From a methanotrophic endosymbiont of Bathymodiolus puteoserpentis (Logatchev) (GTDB taxonomy: Bacteria > Pseudomonadota > Gammaproteobacteria > Methylococcales > Methylomonadaceae): a stretch of DNA of 57,538 bases. The DNA lies in the NCBI RefSeq assembly GCF_900128525.1, contig NZ_FQTQ01000083.1, positions 1 to 57,538 on the forward strand, given 5' to 3'. Below, piece after piece: positions 44,061-54,524 of the stretch (positions are counted from its first letter, which is position 1; every line of letters begins with the position of its first letter). A model generated the notes under the pieces. The model had not been told where the DNA came from, ran no database searches, and worked only from the letters and a program-made list of their open reading frames with translations. The translations under genes and the position numbers were made by a program.

Positions 44061-45413
44061 GTGCATATTCATATTTTAGGTATTTGCGGTACATTTATGG
44101 GGGGGGTGGCTTTGATAGCTAGAGAGCTAGGCTATACCGTTAGTGGATCAGACCAAAATGTTTACCCGCCTATGAGCACTCAACTAACTGAGCAAGGTAT
44201 ACACTTAATGCACGGTTATAAGGCTGAGAATTTGACAATAAATCCCGATTTAGTGGTTATTGGTAATGCTATATCGCGTGGTAACCCTGAAGTAGAAGCG
44301 GTTTTGAACTTAGGCTTGAAATATACCTCAGGTCCACAGTGGCTCTCTGAATATGTATTGCAAGATAAGTGGGTTTTAGCGGTAGCGGGTACGCATGGTA
44401 AAACGACTACAAGTAGTATGTTGGCTTGGATCTTGGAGTACCAAGGGTTTAAGCCTGGGTTTTTAATTGGTGGTATTCCAATGAATTTTGGACTTTCTGC
44501 TCGTGCAGGAGAAACAGATTTTTTTGTTATTGAAGCGGATGAATATGATTCCGCTTTTTTTGATAAACGCTCTAAGTTTGTACACTATCGACCTAGAACA
44601 GTCATTTTAAATAATTTAGAATTTGATCATGCTGATATTTTTGATGATTTATCGGCAATTAAACGACAATTCCATCATTTAGTTAGAACTATTCCTGCGC
44701 AGGGTTTAATTATTGCACCTCAAGCAGATGCTAATGTGCAGGATATGTTAACCATGGGTTGCTGGACACCTGTGCAAGAAACAGCTATAGGACAGCAAGC
44801 TGACTGGCAAGCGGCATTAGTTAAGGAGGATGGTAGTCAATTCGAGGTTTTATTTGCCAATGAAAAACACGGGCAAGTAGAGTGGGGTTTGACTGGTTTG
44901 CATAACGTACATAATGGCTTAGCTGCAATTGCAGCAGCAAGGCATATAGGGGTGTTGCCTGTTGATGCAATAGCAGCATTAGCCCAGTTTAAAAATGTCA
45001 AGCGGCGTATGGAGGTCATTGCTAAAATTCGCGGTACGACGATTTATGATGATTTTGCCCATCACCCCACTGCGATTAAAATGACTTTAGAGGGCTTACG
45101 TCAGCATGTAGGTTCTGAGAAAATTATTGCCGTGCTTGAGCTTAGGTCAAATACTATGCGCATGGGTGTACATCGTAATGAATTGGCAAGTGCGCTCAGG
45201 TTGGCAGATAGAGTGCTTATTTATCAGTCGGAAAATTTAGCTTGGGATTTAAGTGAGCTGCAAGTTTATACTGATAAGATTCAAATTTGTATGTCGATAG
45301 GTGAGATTGTTACTAAATTGCAGCAAGAAGTTGCCGCACAAAGTCACTTTTTAATAATGAGCAATGGTAGTTTTGGTGGTATCTATCAGCGTATAAAGAG
45401 TGAGTTAAAATAG
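44061..45413 (+). CDS. mpl: UDP-N-acetylmuramate:L-alanyl-gamma-D-glutamyl-meso-DAP ligase
   Basis: Peptidoglycan-recycling ligase that attaches recovered murein tripeptide to UDP-MurNAc. The 450 residues fit Mpl. Visible: [21 protein letters not shown] at the N-terminus, shown as [14 protein letters not shown] motif [29 protein letters not shown]; and [11 protein letters not shown]. The start codon is GTG 44061 with AGGAGG just upstream. Confidence 0.96.
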   Translation: MHIHILGICGTFMGGVALIARELGYTVSGSDQNVYPPMSTQLTEQGIHLMHGYKAENLTINPDLVVIGNAISRGNPEVEAVLNLGLKYTSGPQWLSEYVLQDKWVLAVAGTHGKTTTSSMLAWILEYQGFKPGFLIGGIPMNFGLSARAGETDFFVIEADEYDSAFFDKRSKFVHYRPRTVILNNLEFDHADIFDDLSAIKRQFHHLVRTIPAQGLIIAPQADANVQDMLTMGCWTPVQETAIGQQADWQAALVKEDGSQFEVLFANEKHGQVEWGLTGLHNVHNGLAAIAAARHIGVLPVDAIAALAQFKNVKRRMEVIAKIRGTTIYDDFAHHPTAIKMTLEGLRQHVGSEKIIAVLELRSNTMRMGVHRNELASALRLADRVLIYQSENLAWDLSELQVYTDKIQICMSIGEIVTKLQQEVAAQSHFLIMSNGSFGGIYQRIKSELK

Positions 45414-45448
45414 CAGGCTGCAAAAATACTCTCTGCTCTGTAATATGG

Positions 45449-45467
45449 TTGTCATATTTGCTGTACA
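45449..45467 (+). promoter_or_regulatory. possible Pho box before pstS
   Basis: TTGTCATATTT followed by CTGTACA resembles the PhoB-binding direct repeat CTGTCATAWAW-CTGTMAY, but with one extra base between the halves. Position (about 40 bases before the pstS ATG) and context support it; the match is imperfect. Confidence 0.35.
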
Positions 45468-45505
45468 TAATAGCTGGTATCTTAATTTTAGTGATAGGTT
45501 TAAAA

Positions 45506-46489
45506 ATGAAAATTACGTCTAAAGTGCGATCTTTAGCAGCGGCTGGTTTTGTTACAGCAGTGTTAGTAAGTACTTCAGCTAACGCAGTACAAACAGTTGA
45601 CCCTAAACTTCCTGACTACCAAAAAGCAAGTGGTGTATCGGGTAATTTGTCAAGCGTTGGTTCTGATACTTTAGCTAACTTAATGACGTTATGGGCTGAG
45701 TCATTCAAGCGTAACTATCCAAATGTAAATATTCAAATTCAAGCGGCAGGTTCATCTACTGCGCCTCCAGCATTGACTGAAGCAACGGCTAATATTGGTC
45801 CTATGAGCCGTAAAATGAAAGATAAGGAGCTAGATGCTTTTGAAAGGAAGTACGGCTATAAGCCTACAGCGATTCCTGTTGCTATTGATGCTTTAGCCGT
45901 TTATGTCAATAAAGACAACCCTATTGAAGGTATGACGATTCCGCAAGTTGATGCGATTATGTCATCTACACGTAAATGTGGCTATCCAACAGATATAACA
46001 ACTTGGGGTGATCTGGGTTTAACGGGGTCTTGGAAAAATAAAAGTATTCAGTTATATGGTCGTAACTCAGTATCAGGTACATACGGCTACTTTAAGAAAA
46101 AAGCGTTATGTAAGGGTGATTATAAGAATAATGTAAATGAGCAGCCTGGTTCTGCTTCTGTTGTGCAGTCTGTTTCAACTTCATTAAATGGTATCGGTTA
46201 TTCAGGTATTGGTTATAAAACATCGGGAGTTAAGGCTGTTGCTTTGACTAAGAAAGCAAGGGGGGCTTTTATTGCGGCGACACCTGAAAATGCACTGTCA
46301 GGTAAATACCCATTAGCACGTTTCTTATATGTTTATGTTAACAAAAAACCTAATCAAGCTTTAGCGCCATTAGAAAGAGAGTTTATCAGAATGGTTTTGT
46401 CTAAAGAAGGCCAGAAAATTGTTATTAAAGATGGTTATATCCCATTGCCAGCTAAAGTAGTTAAGAAGTCATTGGCTGAATTGTTATAA
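45506..46489 (+). CDS. pstS: phosphate ABC transporter substrate-binding protein PstS
   Basis: Periplasmic phosphate-binding protein of 327 residues. ATG 45506 gives a clean signal peptide (basic MKITSKVR, hydrophobic core, cleavage after SANA). The frame is open upstream to a TTG at 45449, which would put an extra hydrophobic helix before the signal and is unlikely. Binding motifs: [29 protein letters not shown], and [13 protein letters not shown]. It heads the pst operon, but a strong terminator at 46592 separates it from pstC, so it should be made in excess. Confidence 0.95.
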   Translation: MKITSKVRSLAAAGFVTAVLVSTSANAVQTVDPKLPDYQKASGVSGNLSSVGSDTLANLMTLWAESFKRNYPNVNIQIQAAGSSTAPPALTEATANIGPMSRKMKDKELDAFERKYGYKPTAIPVAIDALAVYVNKDNPIEGMTIPQVDAIMSSTRKCGYPTDITTWGDLGLTGSWKNKSIQLYGRNSVSGTYGYFKKKALCKGDYKNNVNEQPGSASVVQSVSTSLNGIGYSGIGYKTSGVKAVALTKKARGAFIAATPENALSGKYPLARFLYVYVNKKPNQALAPLEREFIRMVLSKEGQKIVIKDGYIPLPAKVVKKSLAELL

Positions 46490-46591
46490 GTTTTCAGGAT
46501 GGATGGATGATATGGATATTATTGGGCAGGGATGCCACATTATCAAATCTACTATAGTCCTTGTTGTTTAAGTAGAAATGAGATTGAATTT

Positions 46592-46628
46592 AACTAGGTG
46601 CTATTTTTAATAGCTCCTAGTTTTTTTT
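46592..46628 (+). terminator. Rho-independent terminator between pstS and pstC
   Basis: A 13-bp stem (AACTAGGTGCTAT with ATAGCTCCTAGTT, one mismatch, 5-base loop) is followed by eight or more T. It lies 100 bases after pstS. A TATAAT at 46683-46688, preceded by TTGTCAT at 46666, suggests a separate pstC promoter. Confidence 0.9.
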
Positions 46629-46722
46629 GCTTGTTATTTTTGTGAGCAAGAGTTGATTCATGTTTTTGTCATATAAAGTTTGTATAATTGATTTATGATA
46701 CAACTATTTTGTTCGTTAAACT

Positions 46723-48969
46723 ATGACAGCATCTAAACTTCAGATAAGTGAAACTTATCAAAAGTGGCGTAAGATAAAAGACCAATTCACCCGTTATGGC
46801 GTCGTTGCCGGTGGTCTGGGTGTTATTGTCGCCATTGTCTTAATTTTCTTCTATTTAATGTATGTGGTTTATCCGCTATTTGTTTCGGCAGATGCTCATG
46901 CTTTATATCAATATGAATTACCTGAAAAATCAGCGGGTAAGAGCCTGTATCTCGCAACAGAGGAGCAAAATGAAGTTGCGGCACGTTTTACCGATCAAGG
47001 TAAAGCAGTTTTCTTTGCTACAGCAACGGGTAAGGTTCGTAACATAGTCTCAGTCGTTCCTAGTGATGCAAAAATAACTAGTTTTAGTGTTGGTACGCCA
47101 TCGCGAGGATATATTGCATATGGTTTAAGCAATGGTGGTGTCATTATTGCACGACATAAATATCAAATAACTTATCCTGATAATAAGCGCTTTATTACTC
47201 CGCAGATTGAATTTCCTCAGGGTGAACAAGCATTGCAGATAGACCCTCAAGGTCAAGCAATTACTCATCTGGCTTTTAGAGTCGGTGAATCAGGGACTAC
47301 CTTAGTCGTAAGAACGTTAGATAACCGAGTACTATTAACTAACTTTTTTAAAGAAGAGTCACTTTTTTCTGATGATGAAAGTTTTGAGCGTGTTGATGTA
47401 GAAATCGATGTTGATTCTAAGGACCTTGAATATATTTTGCTCGATAAAGAGCAGCGCAATTTATATTTAGCGAGCCGTACGGGGCGCTTAAGTATGTTTA
47501 ATATTAGTGATAAAGAAAGTCCTCGGCTTATTCAGCACACTGAGCTATTACATGTAGGAAGTAAGTTAACAAGCTTAGTGTTTTTGACGGGCGAGCTTTC
47601 TTTGTTGGCGGGTGACAGTACAGGCTTGGTTTCGCAGTGGAGCGCAGTGCGTGATATGAGTAACCATATATCACTACAAAAGTTACGTGCCTTTAAAGTT
47701 TCAGATTATGCGATTACCGATATTGATGGTGAGCAACGCAGAAAAGGTTTTATTGTGGTCGATGCTAAAGGTGTTGTTGGGGTTTATCACTCAACTGCTG
47801 AAAGGGAGTTGTTGAGAGAGAAAATTACTTCAGCGCAACCGGAATTGTTGGCTATGTCACCGAGGGCTAATGTTTTCCTGCTTCAAGATAAGCAGGGTAT
47901 GATTTATATCTGGGGTGTTGAGAATGAACATCCAGAAGTTTCAATCAAATCTATTTGGCAAGAAGTTTGGTATGAAAGCTACCCTAAGCCTGATTATATT
48001 TGGCAATCTTCTTCTTCAAGTAATGATTTTGAACCTAAATATAGCTTAACGCCCTTAGTTTTTGGGACTTTGAAGGCGGCATTTTACGCAATGATGCTTG
48101 CTGTACCACTAGCCATTATGGGGGCTATTTATACTGCATATTTTATGACCTCTAGTTTGCGTAGAGTGGTGAAGCCAAGTATTGAAATTATGGAAGCTTT
48201 ACCGACCGTCATTTTAGGCTTCTTGGCTGGCCTTTGGTTAGCTCCTTTTGTGGAAGAGAACTTGATGGCGGTGTTTAGTATTTTATGTGCGCTCCCTGTT
48301 GCAGTGCTGTTGTTCGCTTATATGTGGCAATATATCCCTAAAAATATACGATTACGCATAGGGGAGGGGACTGAAGTGCTTATATTAGTCCCTGTTATTA
48401 TTTTGGCAACGTATTTTGCGATTAGCATCAGTAGCCCTATAGAAAATATGATGTTTGGTGGAAGCTTGATTTCTTGGTTTAACAATGAGTGGGGAATAGG
48501 CTATGATCAACGCAACTCCTTAGTGGTTGGTATAGCAATGGGATTTGCCGTTATTCCGACGGTTTTCTCTATTACGGAAGATGCTATTTTTAGTGTCCCT
48601 AAGCATTTAACGGTTGGTTCTTTGGCTTTAGGCGCAACGCCTTGGCAAACGATGACCAAAGTTGTGCTATTAACTGCCAGTCCTGGTATTTTTTCCGCTG
48701 TTATGATTGGTTTAGGGCGTGCGGTAGGTGAGACAATGATTGTATTAATGGCAACGGGTAACACGCCGGTTATGGATTTAAGTATCTTTCAGGGAATGCG
48801 TACCTTATCGGCGAATATTGCTGTGGAAATGCCTGAGGCTGAAGTTGATAGTACGCATTACCGTGTATTATTTCTTGCTGCTTTAGTGTTGTTTGCCTTT
48901 ACCTTTGTTTTTAATACCTTGGCTGAAATTATTCGTCAACGTCTCCGTGAAAAATATAGTTCATTATGA
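46723..48969 (+). CDS. pstC: phosphate ABC transporter permease PstC, long form
   Basis: 748-residue permease, more than twice the E. coli length. After a first membrane helix (about 25-48) there is a periplasmic beta-propeller-like region of roughly 390 residues (for example LASRTGRLSMF, FLTGELSLLAGDSTG). The binding-protein-dependent permease domain with its helices follows from about 440. The coupling loop [19 protein letters not shown] (EAA type) and GRAVGETMIVLMATGN are in the C-terminal third. Long PstC forms are known in pseudomonads and related gammaproteobacteria. It pairs with PstA and PstB downstream. Confidence 0.95.
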   Translation: MTASKLQISETYQKWRKIKDQFTRYGVVAGGLGVIVAIVLIFFYLMYVVYPLFVSADAHALYQYELPEKSAGKSLYLATEEQNEVAARFTDQGKAVFFATATGKVRNIVSVVPSDAKITSFSVGTPSRGYIAYGLSNGGVIIARHKYQITYPDNKRFITPQIEFPQGEQALQIDPQGQAITHLAFRVGESGTTLVVRTLDNRVLLTNFFKEESLFSDDESFERVDVEIDVDSKDLEYILLDKEQRNLYLASRTGRLSMFNISDKESPRLIQHTELLHVGSKLTSLVFLTGELSLLAGDSTGLVSQWSAVRDMSNHISLQKLRAFKVSDYAITDIDGEQRRKGFIVVDAKGVVGVYHSTAERELLREKITSAQPELLAMSPRANVFLLQDKQGMIYIWGVENEHPEVSIKSIWQEVWYESYPKPDYIWQSSSSSNDFEPKYSLTPLVFGTLKAAFYAMMLAVPLAIMGAIYTAYFMTSSLRRVVKPSIEIMEALPTVILGFLAGLWLAPFVEENLMAVFSILCALPVAVLLFAYMWQYIPKNIRLRIGEGTEVLILVPVIILATYFAISISSPIENMMFGGSLISWFNNEWGIGYDQRNSLVVGIAMGFAVIPTVFSITEDAIFSVPKHLTVGSLALGATPWQTMTKVVLLTASPGIFSAVMIGLGRAVGETMIVLMATGNTPVMDLSIFQGMRTLSANIAVEMPEAEVDSTHYRVLFLAALVLFAFTFVFNTLAEIIRQRLREKYSSL

Positions 48970-49009
48970 TAATACTTAATTATACAATTTCAGATTTAAA
49001 GGTGCCGGT

Positions 49010-50668
49010 ATGATGCGTGAATGGTTCAAAACGGGTGCACCTTGGGTGTGGCTAAATGCAGCGGCAGTCAGTTTAAGTCTCATTATGGTGTTTGGCTTAT
49101 TAGCTTTAATAGCAATACGGGGGCTGGGGCATTTTTGGCCCGCCGATGTTGCTTCTATTCGTTATGTGGAAAAAGCGAATGAGCAGCCTATCACCCTCGC
49201 AGGTGAAATAGTTGACCAGCAAGTATTAAAGCCTGAGCTTGCCAAAGCAGCAGGTTATACGCCGGAACAAGCAGCAGCAGGCTTAACACAGTACTTGGTT
49301 AAAACAGGTAATAGAGATATTAGTGGTTTGGATTTTCGTTGGTTACTCGGAAAAGATATTAAGAAAACCGATTACCCTGAAAACTTAATGGTACTTGAGC
49401 GCCGTGAATGGGGTAACTTTTATGGTTATTTAGACACTATAAAAGAAAATGGAAAAGTGGTTGCCCAGGGGGAACAGGCGTGGACAGTATTAGAGGAACG
49501 AATGGTGCGTACCTTAGATATCTTTGAGCAAATTAAAGATATTGAAAAAGGGGAGATTGGTGCGATTAATTACCAACTAGAGCGACTGCGTTTAAAAGAG
49601 CGGAAATTAGAGTTAGAGGGAAAATTAAACACCAGGGCTAAGCAGGAAATTGCTGCTGAGAAACTGGAATTTGAAAAAAAATATCAGGGGTTACAAGCAA
49701 ATTTAGCTGATCTTAATCAGGAAATTAGGCGCGATAGTTTAACTGCAACAGTCGCGAGTGGACGGAAAGTTGAAATCCCTTTAGAAAAAATTGTACTTTA
49801 CTATCAACCTAATGCAATGAGTTTTTTGCAGAAGATTGGGCATTATGGCGCGAAGGCTTGGGAATTTGTAAGCGAAGAGCCACGTGAGGCAAATACCGAA
49901 GGGGGTGTTTTTCCTGCTATTTTTGGAACCATTATGATGGTGATGATTATGGCGGTGATTGTTACGCCATTTGGTGTGATTGCTGCTATTTATATGCGTG
50001 AATACGCTAAGCAAGGCATTTTGACCCGTATTATACGAATTGCTGTGAATAATTTAGCCGGTGTACCTTCGATTGTTTATGGTGTATTTGGTTTGGGTTT
50101 TTTCGTTTATATTTTGGGGGGAAATATAGATAGTTTGTTTTTTCCTGAGGCGTTGCCAGCACCAACTTATGGTACGCCTGGCATGTTTTGGGCTTCATTG
50201 ACGCTAGCTCTATTGACCTTGCCCGTTGTTATTGTGTCCACCGAAGAAGGCTTATCGCGTGTCCCTAAATCAATTCGTGAAGGGAGTTTGGCATTAGGTG
50301 CGACAAAAGCTGAAACGTTATGGTTGACCGTATTGCCTATGGCAAGCCCGGCAATGATGACGGGCTTGATTTTGGCTGTTGCACGAGCGGCAGGGGAGGT
50401 GGCCCCTTTAATGTTGGTCGGCGTGGTAAAATTAGCACCGACGCTACCTTTAGATGGTAATTTCCCTTTTATGCATTTGGACAGAAAGTTTATGCATCTA
50501 GGCTTTCATATTTATGATGTGGGCTTTCAAAGCCCGAATGTTGAAGCGGCTAGACCACTAGTTTATGCAACCTCATTATTATTGGTCATGGTGATTATTA
50601 GCTTAAATTTATTTGCGGTTAATATCAGAAACCATTTACGCGAGAAGTATAAAGCCTTAGAAAATTAA
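49010..50668 (+). CDS. pstA: phosphate ABC transporter permease PstA, long form
   Basis: 552-residue permease with an N-terminal helix (about 15-37) and a periplasmic insert of about 250 residues that includes an obvious coiled coil ([18 protein letters not shown], then [12 protein letters not shown]). The permease core starts around [14 protein letters not shown] (residue about 303). The coupling loop is [20 protein letters not shown], and [14 protein letters not shown] follows. Two ATGs stand in tandem at 49010 and 49013. It lies 40 bases after pstC. Confidence 0.95.
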   Translation: MMREWFKTGAPWVWLNAAAVSLSLIMVFGLLALIAIRGLGHFWPADVASIRYVEKANEQPITLAGEIVDQQVLKPELAKAAGYTPEQAAAGLTQYLVKTGNRDISGLDFRWLLGKDIKKTDYPENLMVLERREWGNFYGYLDTIKENGKVVAQGEQAWTVLEERMVRTLDIFEQIKDIEKGEIGAINYQLERLRLKERKLELEGKLNTRAKQEIAAEKLEFEKKYQGLQANLADLNQEIRRDSLTATVASGRKVEIPLEKIVLYYQPNAMSFLQKIGHYGAKAWEFVSEEPREANTEGGVFPAIFGTIMMVMIMAVIVTPFGVIAAIYMREYAKQGILTRIIRIAVNNLAGVPSIVYGVFGLGFFVYILGGNIDSLFFPEALPAPTYGTPGMFWASLTLALLTLPVVIVSTEEGLSRVPKSIREGSLALGATKAETLWLTVLPMASPAMMTGLILAVARAAGEVAPLMLVGVVKLAPTLPLDGNFPFMHLDRKFMHLGFHIYDVGFQSPNVEAARPLVYATSLLLVMVIISLNLFAVNIRNHLREKYKALEN

Positions 50669-50723
50669 TGGCGGCTACACCGTTAATATCGAATATTATT
50701 TCAAAAATAAACTGAGTGATCTT

Positions 50724-51557
50724 ATGAGTTCAGAACCTGTACGTACACATGCCATTGATATGAGTGCTATTGCACAAAAAAATCAATCCAATAAAGGTAA
50801 GAATGAAACGAGTATACAAATACAAGACTTAAACTTGTTTTATGGAGAGAAACAGGCTCTGCATGGAATTAATATGGAGATACCGAAGAAGCAAGTGACG
50901 GCTTATATCGGCCCAAGTGGTTGTGGTAAATCGACTTTATTGCGTTGTATTAATCGTATGAATGATTTGGTTGATATTGCTAGAATCGAAGGTAAGATAA
51001 GTATCGAAGGTAAAGATATTTATCAGCCGGGTGTTGATGTTGCTGAATTGCGTCGTCATGTCGGTATGGTCTTTCAAAAACCGAACCCTTTTCCTAAGTC
51101 TATTTATGAAAATGTTGCCTATGGTTTGCGTATTCAAGGTATTAATGATCGTCGAATTTTAGATGAAGTAGTAGAAAAGTCATTACGTGGTGCAGCGATT
51201 TGGGATGAAGTAAAAGATCGTTTGCAAGATAATGCGCTAGGCATATCTGGTGGGCAGCAGCAGCGTTTGGTTATTGCGCGTGCAATTGCTATTGAGCCGA
51301 CAATTTTATTGCTAGATGAGCCATCGTCAGCGCTGGATCCTATTTCATCATTAAAAATTGAAGAATTAATTAATGAGTTGAAAGAAACCTATACCATTGT
51401 TATCGTTACTCATAATATGCAACAAGCAGCGCGAGTTTCTGATTACACTGCCTTTATGTATATGGGCGATTTAATTGAGTTTGGAGATACCAATACTATC
51501 TTCACTAATCCTGAGAAAAAGCAGACTGAAGATTATATTACCGGTCGTTACGGCTAA
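50724..51557 (+). CDS. pstB: phosphate ABC transporter ATP-binding protein PstB
   Basis: 277-residue ABC ATPase that powers phosphate import. [19 protein letters not shown] opens the domain; Walker [11 protein letters not shown]-loop [11 protein letters not shown], typical of PstB; signature ISGGQQQR; Walker [14 protein letters not shown]; switch His in [12 protein letters not shown]. The first 30 residues are a short non-conserved extension. It lies between pstA and phoU. Confidence 0.97.
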   Translation: MSSEPVRTHAIDMSAIAQKNQSNKGKNETSIQIQDLNLFYGEKQALHGINMEIPKKQVTAYIGPSGCGKSTLLRCINRMNDLVDIARIEGKISIEGKDIYQPGVDVAELRRHVGMVFQKPNPFPKSIYENVAYGLRIQGINDRRILDEVVEKSLRGAAIWDEVKDRLQDNALGISGGQQQRLVIARAIAIEPTILLLDEPSSALDPISSLKIEELINELKETYTIVIVTHNMQQAARVSDYTAFMYMGDLIEFGDTNTIFTNPEKKQTEDYITGRYG

Positions 51558-51569
51558 AAACGATATTGA

Positions 51570-52304
51570 GTGAGTAAAAAAATGGAAAAGCAGCAAATAG
51601 GTAAGCATATTTCTCATAAATTTAATGAAGAAATAGAAGATATCCGTAATCAATTTTTAATCATGGGCGGTCTTGTTGAGCAACAGTTAGCGGATGCTGT
51701 GGAAGCCTTAGTGACAGGCAATCTTGAATTAGCTGAAAAAGTGATCCAAAGTGATACTGATGTTAATAATTTAGAACATGATATTGATGAGTCTTGTTTG
51801 TTAATTATTGCTAAAAGGCAGCCAGCTGCTTTTGATTTACGTTTATTAATTGCTATTTCTAAAGCGATTACTGAGCTAGAACGTGTTGGTGATCAAGCTA
51901 AGCGTATTGCTGATATGGCAATTAAACTAGAAGAATTTAATAAAGGATATACGGATTTTCATGAGCTAAAGCATTTGTTAGAGCTAGTCAGGTCCATATT
52001 AAATGGCGCACTAGATTCTTTTGCACGATTAGATGTAGAGAGCGCAGTTGACGTAGTTTTACGAGATAAAGACGTTGATGAAGAGTATATTAGTATTTTT
52101 CGTCAGCTTACTTTATCTATGATGGAGGATAGCCGTAATATTAAGCGTACACTAAATATTATGAACGCGATTCGCTCCCTAGAAAGAATTAGTGATCATG
52201 CTGGTAATGTTTGTGATTATGTGATTTATGCCGTACAAGGCTTGGATGTTAGGCATATTCCTGATGATAAGGTTAAGGCGGCGGTATTAGGTCATAGCGC
52301 TTAA
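51570..52304 (+). CDS. phoU: phosphate transport regulator PhoU
   Basis: 244-residue all-helical protein with two PhoU repeats, each with its metal-binding acidic motif (ELERVGDQAKRIADMA and SLERISDHAGNVCDYV). It links Pst transport state to PhoR/PhoB signalling and limits phosphate uptake. The first start is GTG 51570, 12 bases after pstB ends; ATG 51582 in the same frame is equally plausible. Confidence 0.96.
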   Translation: MSKKMEKQQIGKHISHKFNEEIEDIRNQFLIMGGLVEQQLADAVEALVTGNLELAEKVIQSDTDVNNLEHDIDESCLLIIAKRQPAAFDLRLLIAISKAITELERVGDQAKRIADMAIKLEEFNKGYTDFHELKHLLELVRSILNGALDSFARLDVESAVDVVLRDKDVDEEYISIFRQLTLSMMEDSRNIKRTLNIMNAIRSLERISDHAGNVCDYVIYAVQGLDVRHIPDDKVKAAVLGHSA

Positions 52305-52521
52305 CTTCAAGTGATTAACTTTACGATGCAAGATACCTTGTATGGAAGACAAGCAAAAGCTTAGCTTGGAGCCATCATATTAAAATCTGGTCGATATTTT
52401 ATTTACAATTTGTTTATGAAGAGTTCAGCTAGTGCCTCAATTTTCACAAGGCTGTGACTTACCTATTGCCTTCCTTTCTGCTGAAAAATCTTACTCTGCC
52501 CTATGCTTGCTCTTTTATCTC

Positions 52522-52549
52522 TTGTTAAATAAGCTTTCTGGCGTATAAA
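52522..52549 (+). promoter_or_regulatory. predicted sigma70 promoter for the small membrane protein
   Basis: TTGTTA at 52522-52527 and TATAAA at 52544-52549 with 16-base spacing lie 35 bases before the ATG at 52584. This suggests the small gene is expressed independently of phoU. Confidence 0.5.
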
Positions 52550-52583
52550 ATAGGTAAAGACATAATCTAAATCGGAGAGAATA

Positions 52584-52784
52584 ATGGGTTTAAATATTGA
52601 AAGCGAGAGTTCAAAAGGCGTAAGGGGCTATGTAGCCATTATGGGGATGCTCATTATTATTCTTGGAATGGTGGCCAGTGTGCAGGCAGATGGTTCGGTT
52701 ATTCCTGATATAATGATGCTGCTAGGATTGATCGTCGTACTTGTGGCTGAAAAATCTTCATTAAATGAAGGCCCTAATAATTAA
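52584..52784 (+). CDS. small two-helix membrane protein
   Basis: 66-residue protein, not assigned to a family. A short polar N-terminus is followed by hydrophobic segments GYVAIMGMLIIILGMVASV and IPDIMMLLGLIVVLVA, with a polar C-terminus, so a two-helix hairpin in the inner membrane is likely. CGGAGAG at good distance before ATG and an upstream promoter-like sequence support a real gene. It lies 280 bases after phoU; a link to phosphate is possible but unproven. Confidence 0.7.
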   Translation: MGLNIESESSKGVRGYVAIMGMLIIILGMVASVQADGSVIPDIMMLLGLIVVLVAEKSSLNEGPNN

Positions 52785-52794
52785 TCTAGATAGG

Positions 52795-52831
52795 CGTAGG
52801 ATGGAATAGCGCGAGCGTTTTCCATCCTACG
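52795..52831. repeat. palindromic REP-like element at the msrQ end
   Basis: CGTAGGATGGAA (52795-52806) and TTCCATCCTACG (52820-52831) form a perfect 12-bp inverted repeat followed by a T run on the plus strand. It can end transcription from the small membrane-protein gene. On the minus strand, its TAG is the stop codon of msrQ (52827-52829). Confidence 0.8.
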
Positions 52832-53423
52832 TTGTTTTTTTGAAGTACAGAATTAATCGAGTTCCTAATAATATCGACATCACGGCCGAATAAAAAAGTG
52901 GCTCACTTATATCTGATTTTACTAACCATAAATAATGGGTGATAGCGCTGATACCGGCTATATAGACTAATTTATGTAATTGCAGCCAATGTTTACCTAA
53001 GCGTTTTTGTATCGTTTTGCTTGAGCTTAGTGCTAGAGGCGTGAGCAGTAGAAAAGTCAGCAGTCCGACTAGAATATAAGGGCTTTGCGGGACTTCATCA
53101 ATAAAATGTGTCCAAGAAAGGGATAAGTCCAAAAGGATATAAACCAAAAAATGTAAGCTGGCATAAAAATAGGCAAACAGCCCCATCATGCGCCGAAAGC
53201 GTATCGGCCAGCTTTGTTGTAGTAGTTTTCTTAGTGGCGTTAAGGCAAGAGTGATACAGAGAAAACGTAAAGCCCAATCACCTAATGTAAAATGTAAAGT
53301 TTCAACAGGATTCGCACCTAATTGATCGCGCAGTGTGTCGTTAACTAAGAGCAGGAAAGGTGTCAGGCTGAGTAAGAAAATGCTAATTTTTATAACAACC
53401 CAATGGGTTCTGGATAAATGCAT
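52827..53423 (-). CDS. msrQ: MsrQ, heme-binding membrane subunit of the MsrPQ system
   Basis: 198-residue membrane protein with six helices of the ferric-reductase-like fold, which passes electrons from the quinone pool to periplasmic MsrP for repair of oxidised methionine. Visible: NPVETLHFTLGDWALRFL, FRRMMGLFAYFYASLHFLVY with heme-ligand His, and WLQLHKLVYIAGISAITHY with further His. It overlaps msrP by one base (53423), so the two are coupled. Confidence 0.95.
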   Translation of the reverse strand: MHLSRTHWVVIKISIFLLSLTPFLLLVNDTLRDQLGANPVETLHFTLGDWALRFLCITLALTPLRKLLQQSWPIRFRRMMGLFAYFYASLHFLVYILLDLSLSWTHFIDEVPQSPYILVGLLTFLLLTPLALSSSKTIQKRLGKHWLQLHKLVYIAGISAITHYLWLVKSDISEPLFYSAVMSILLGTRLILYFKKTT

Positions 53424-54370
53424 TAGAAATGCTTTTTAAGATCCATACCCGTATAAAGTGAGGCAACTTGTTCGCCGTAGCCATTAAATAATTCGGTTTT
53501 GCGTTTTGGTGTGAAAATACTAGCACCTAATATGCGTTCTCTGCTTTGACTCCAGCGTGGATGTGGTACGTGCGGATTTACGTTAGCATAAAAGCCATAT
53601 TCACCTGCTGCCATTTTATTCCACGCAGTGGCTGGCATGGTTTCACTGAAACGAATTTTGACAATGGCTTTAATACTTTTAAACCCGTATTTCCATGGTA
53701 CAACTAAGCGCAATGGCGCGCCATTTTGTTTGGGTAGGTCTTCGTCATACATGCCTGTTGCTATAAAGGCTAAGGGGTGCATGGCTTCATCGATTCTTAA
53801 AGCCTCAACATAAGGCCAGTCGAGAGATTTACCGCGCTGTCCGATCATGACTTCTGGGTTATATAGTGTAGTAAATTCGGCAAATTTTGCTTTTGCTGTA
53901 GGTTTGAATTGTTGCAGCATCGCACCGAGAGGGAATCCTATCCACGGAACTACCATAGACCACGCTTCGACACAGCGAAATCGGTAAATGCGCTCTTCAA
54001 GTGGGTTGTTTTTGAGTATGTCTTCTAAATTAAATTCCCCTGTTTTTTCCGCTTCACCTTCAATCGTAATCGTCCAAGGACTCGTTTTTAATGGCCGGGC
54101 TAAAATGGTAGAGTCTTTTTTGTTGGTGCTGAATTCGTAATAATTAGTGTAATTAGTGGCATCTTCAATGCTGGTTACTTGTAGATTGGCAGAATAAGGC
54201 CCGCTAGGTACTTGTGCATATTTTTTAGCTTTTTCTGCGGTAGCAGTGTTAGGCAGTAGCGAGGTAATAGATAGCCCTGCAGCGGCTTTAATGATTTTCC
54301 GGCGGTTTAGAAAAATAGCTTTGTCGGTGATTTCGCTGCTTAAAATAGTTGATTTTTCCTTAATTAGCAT
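53423..54370 (-). CDS. msrP: MsrP, periplasmic methionine sulfoxide reductase catalytic subunit
   Basis: 315-residue molybdopterin enzyme exported by Tat. The signal contains LNRRKIIKAAAGLSI (twin Arg) and ends near TATA. The catalytic domain carries YRFRCVEAWSMVVPWIGFPL, where Cys should coordinate Mo, and RLVVPWKYGFKSIK. The length and the msrQ partner downstream fit MsrP (formerly YedY). It reduces protein-bound methionine sulfoxide in the periplasm. Confidence 0.96.
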   Translation of the reverse strand: MLIKEKSTILSSEITDKAIFLNRRKIIKAAAGLSITSLLPNTATAEKAKKYAQVPSGPYSANLQVTSIEDATNYTNYYEFSTNKKDSTILARPLKTSPWTITIEGEAEKTGEFNLEDILKNNPLEERIYRFRCVEAWSMVVPWIGFPLGAMLQQFKPTAKAKFAEFTTLYNPEVMIGQRGKSLDWPYVEALRIDEAMHPLAFIATGMYDEDLPKQNGAPLRLVVPWKYGFKSIKAIVKIRFSETMPATAWNKMAAGEYGFYANVNPHVPHPRWSQSRERILGASIFTPKRKTELFNGYGEQVASLYTGMDLKKHF

Positions 54371-54502
54371 AATTAATTCCCTTAAGCTGTTTTATTCAGT
54401 ACGTGAGTGATAACTATAACTGAAAATCGATATAAAACAACTAGGCGTGCGACGTTGTTTTTTTCTGAGCAAGTTACTTATATGAAAGCTTGTGTAATGC
54501 CG

Positions 54503-54522
54503 GTAGGGCGAACTTTAGTCCG
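54503..54522. repeat. half copy of the 11528-type palindrome
   Basis: GTAGGGCGAACTTTAGTCCG differs at two positions from the left arm core at 11529-11548. It ends two bases before the arsJ stop codon. No right arm is seen. Confidence 0.6.
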
Positions 54523-54524
54523 CT

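Noticed and set aside
45449-45505. N-terminal extension of PstS with an additional hydrophobic helix
   Set aside because: It would precede a complete signal peptide and has no ribosome-binding site. ATG 45506 explains the protein better.
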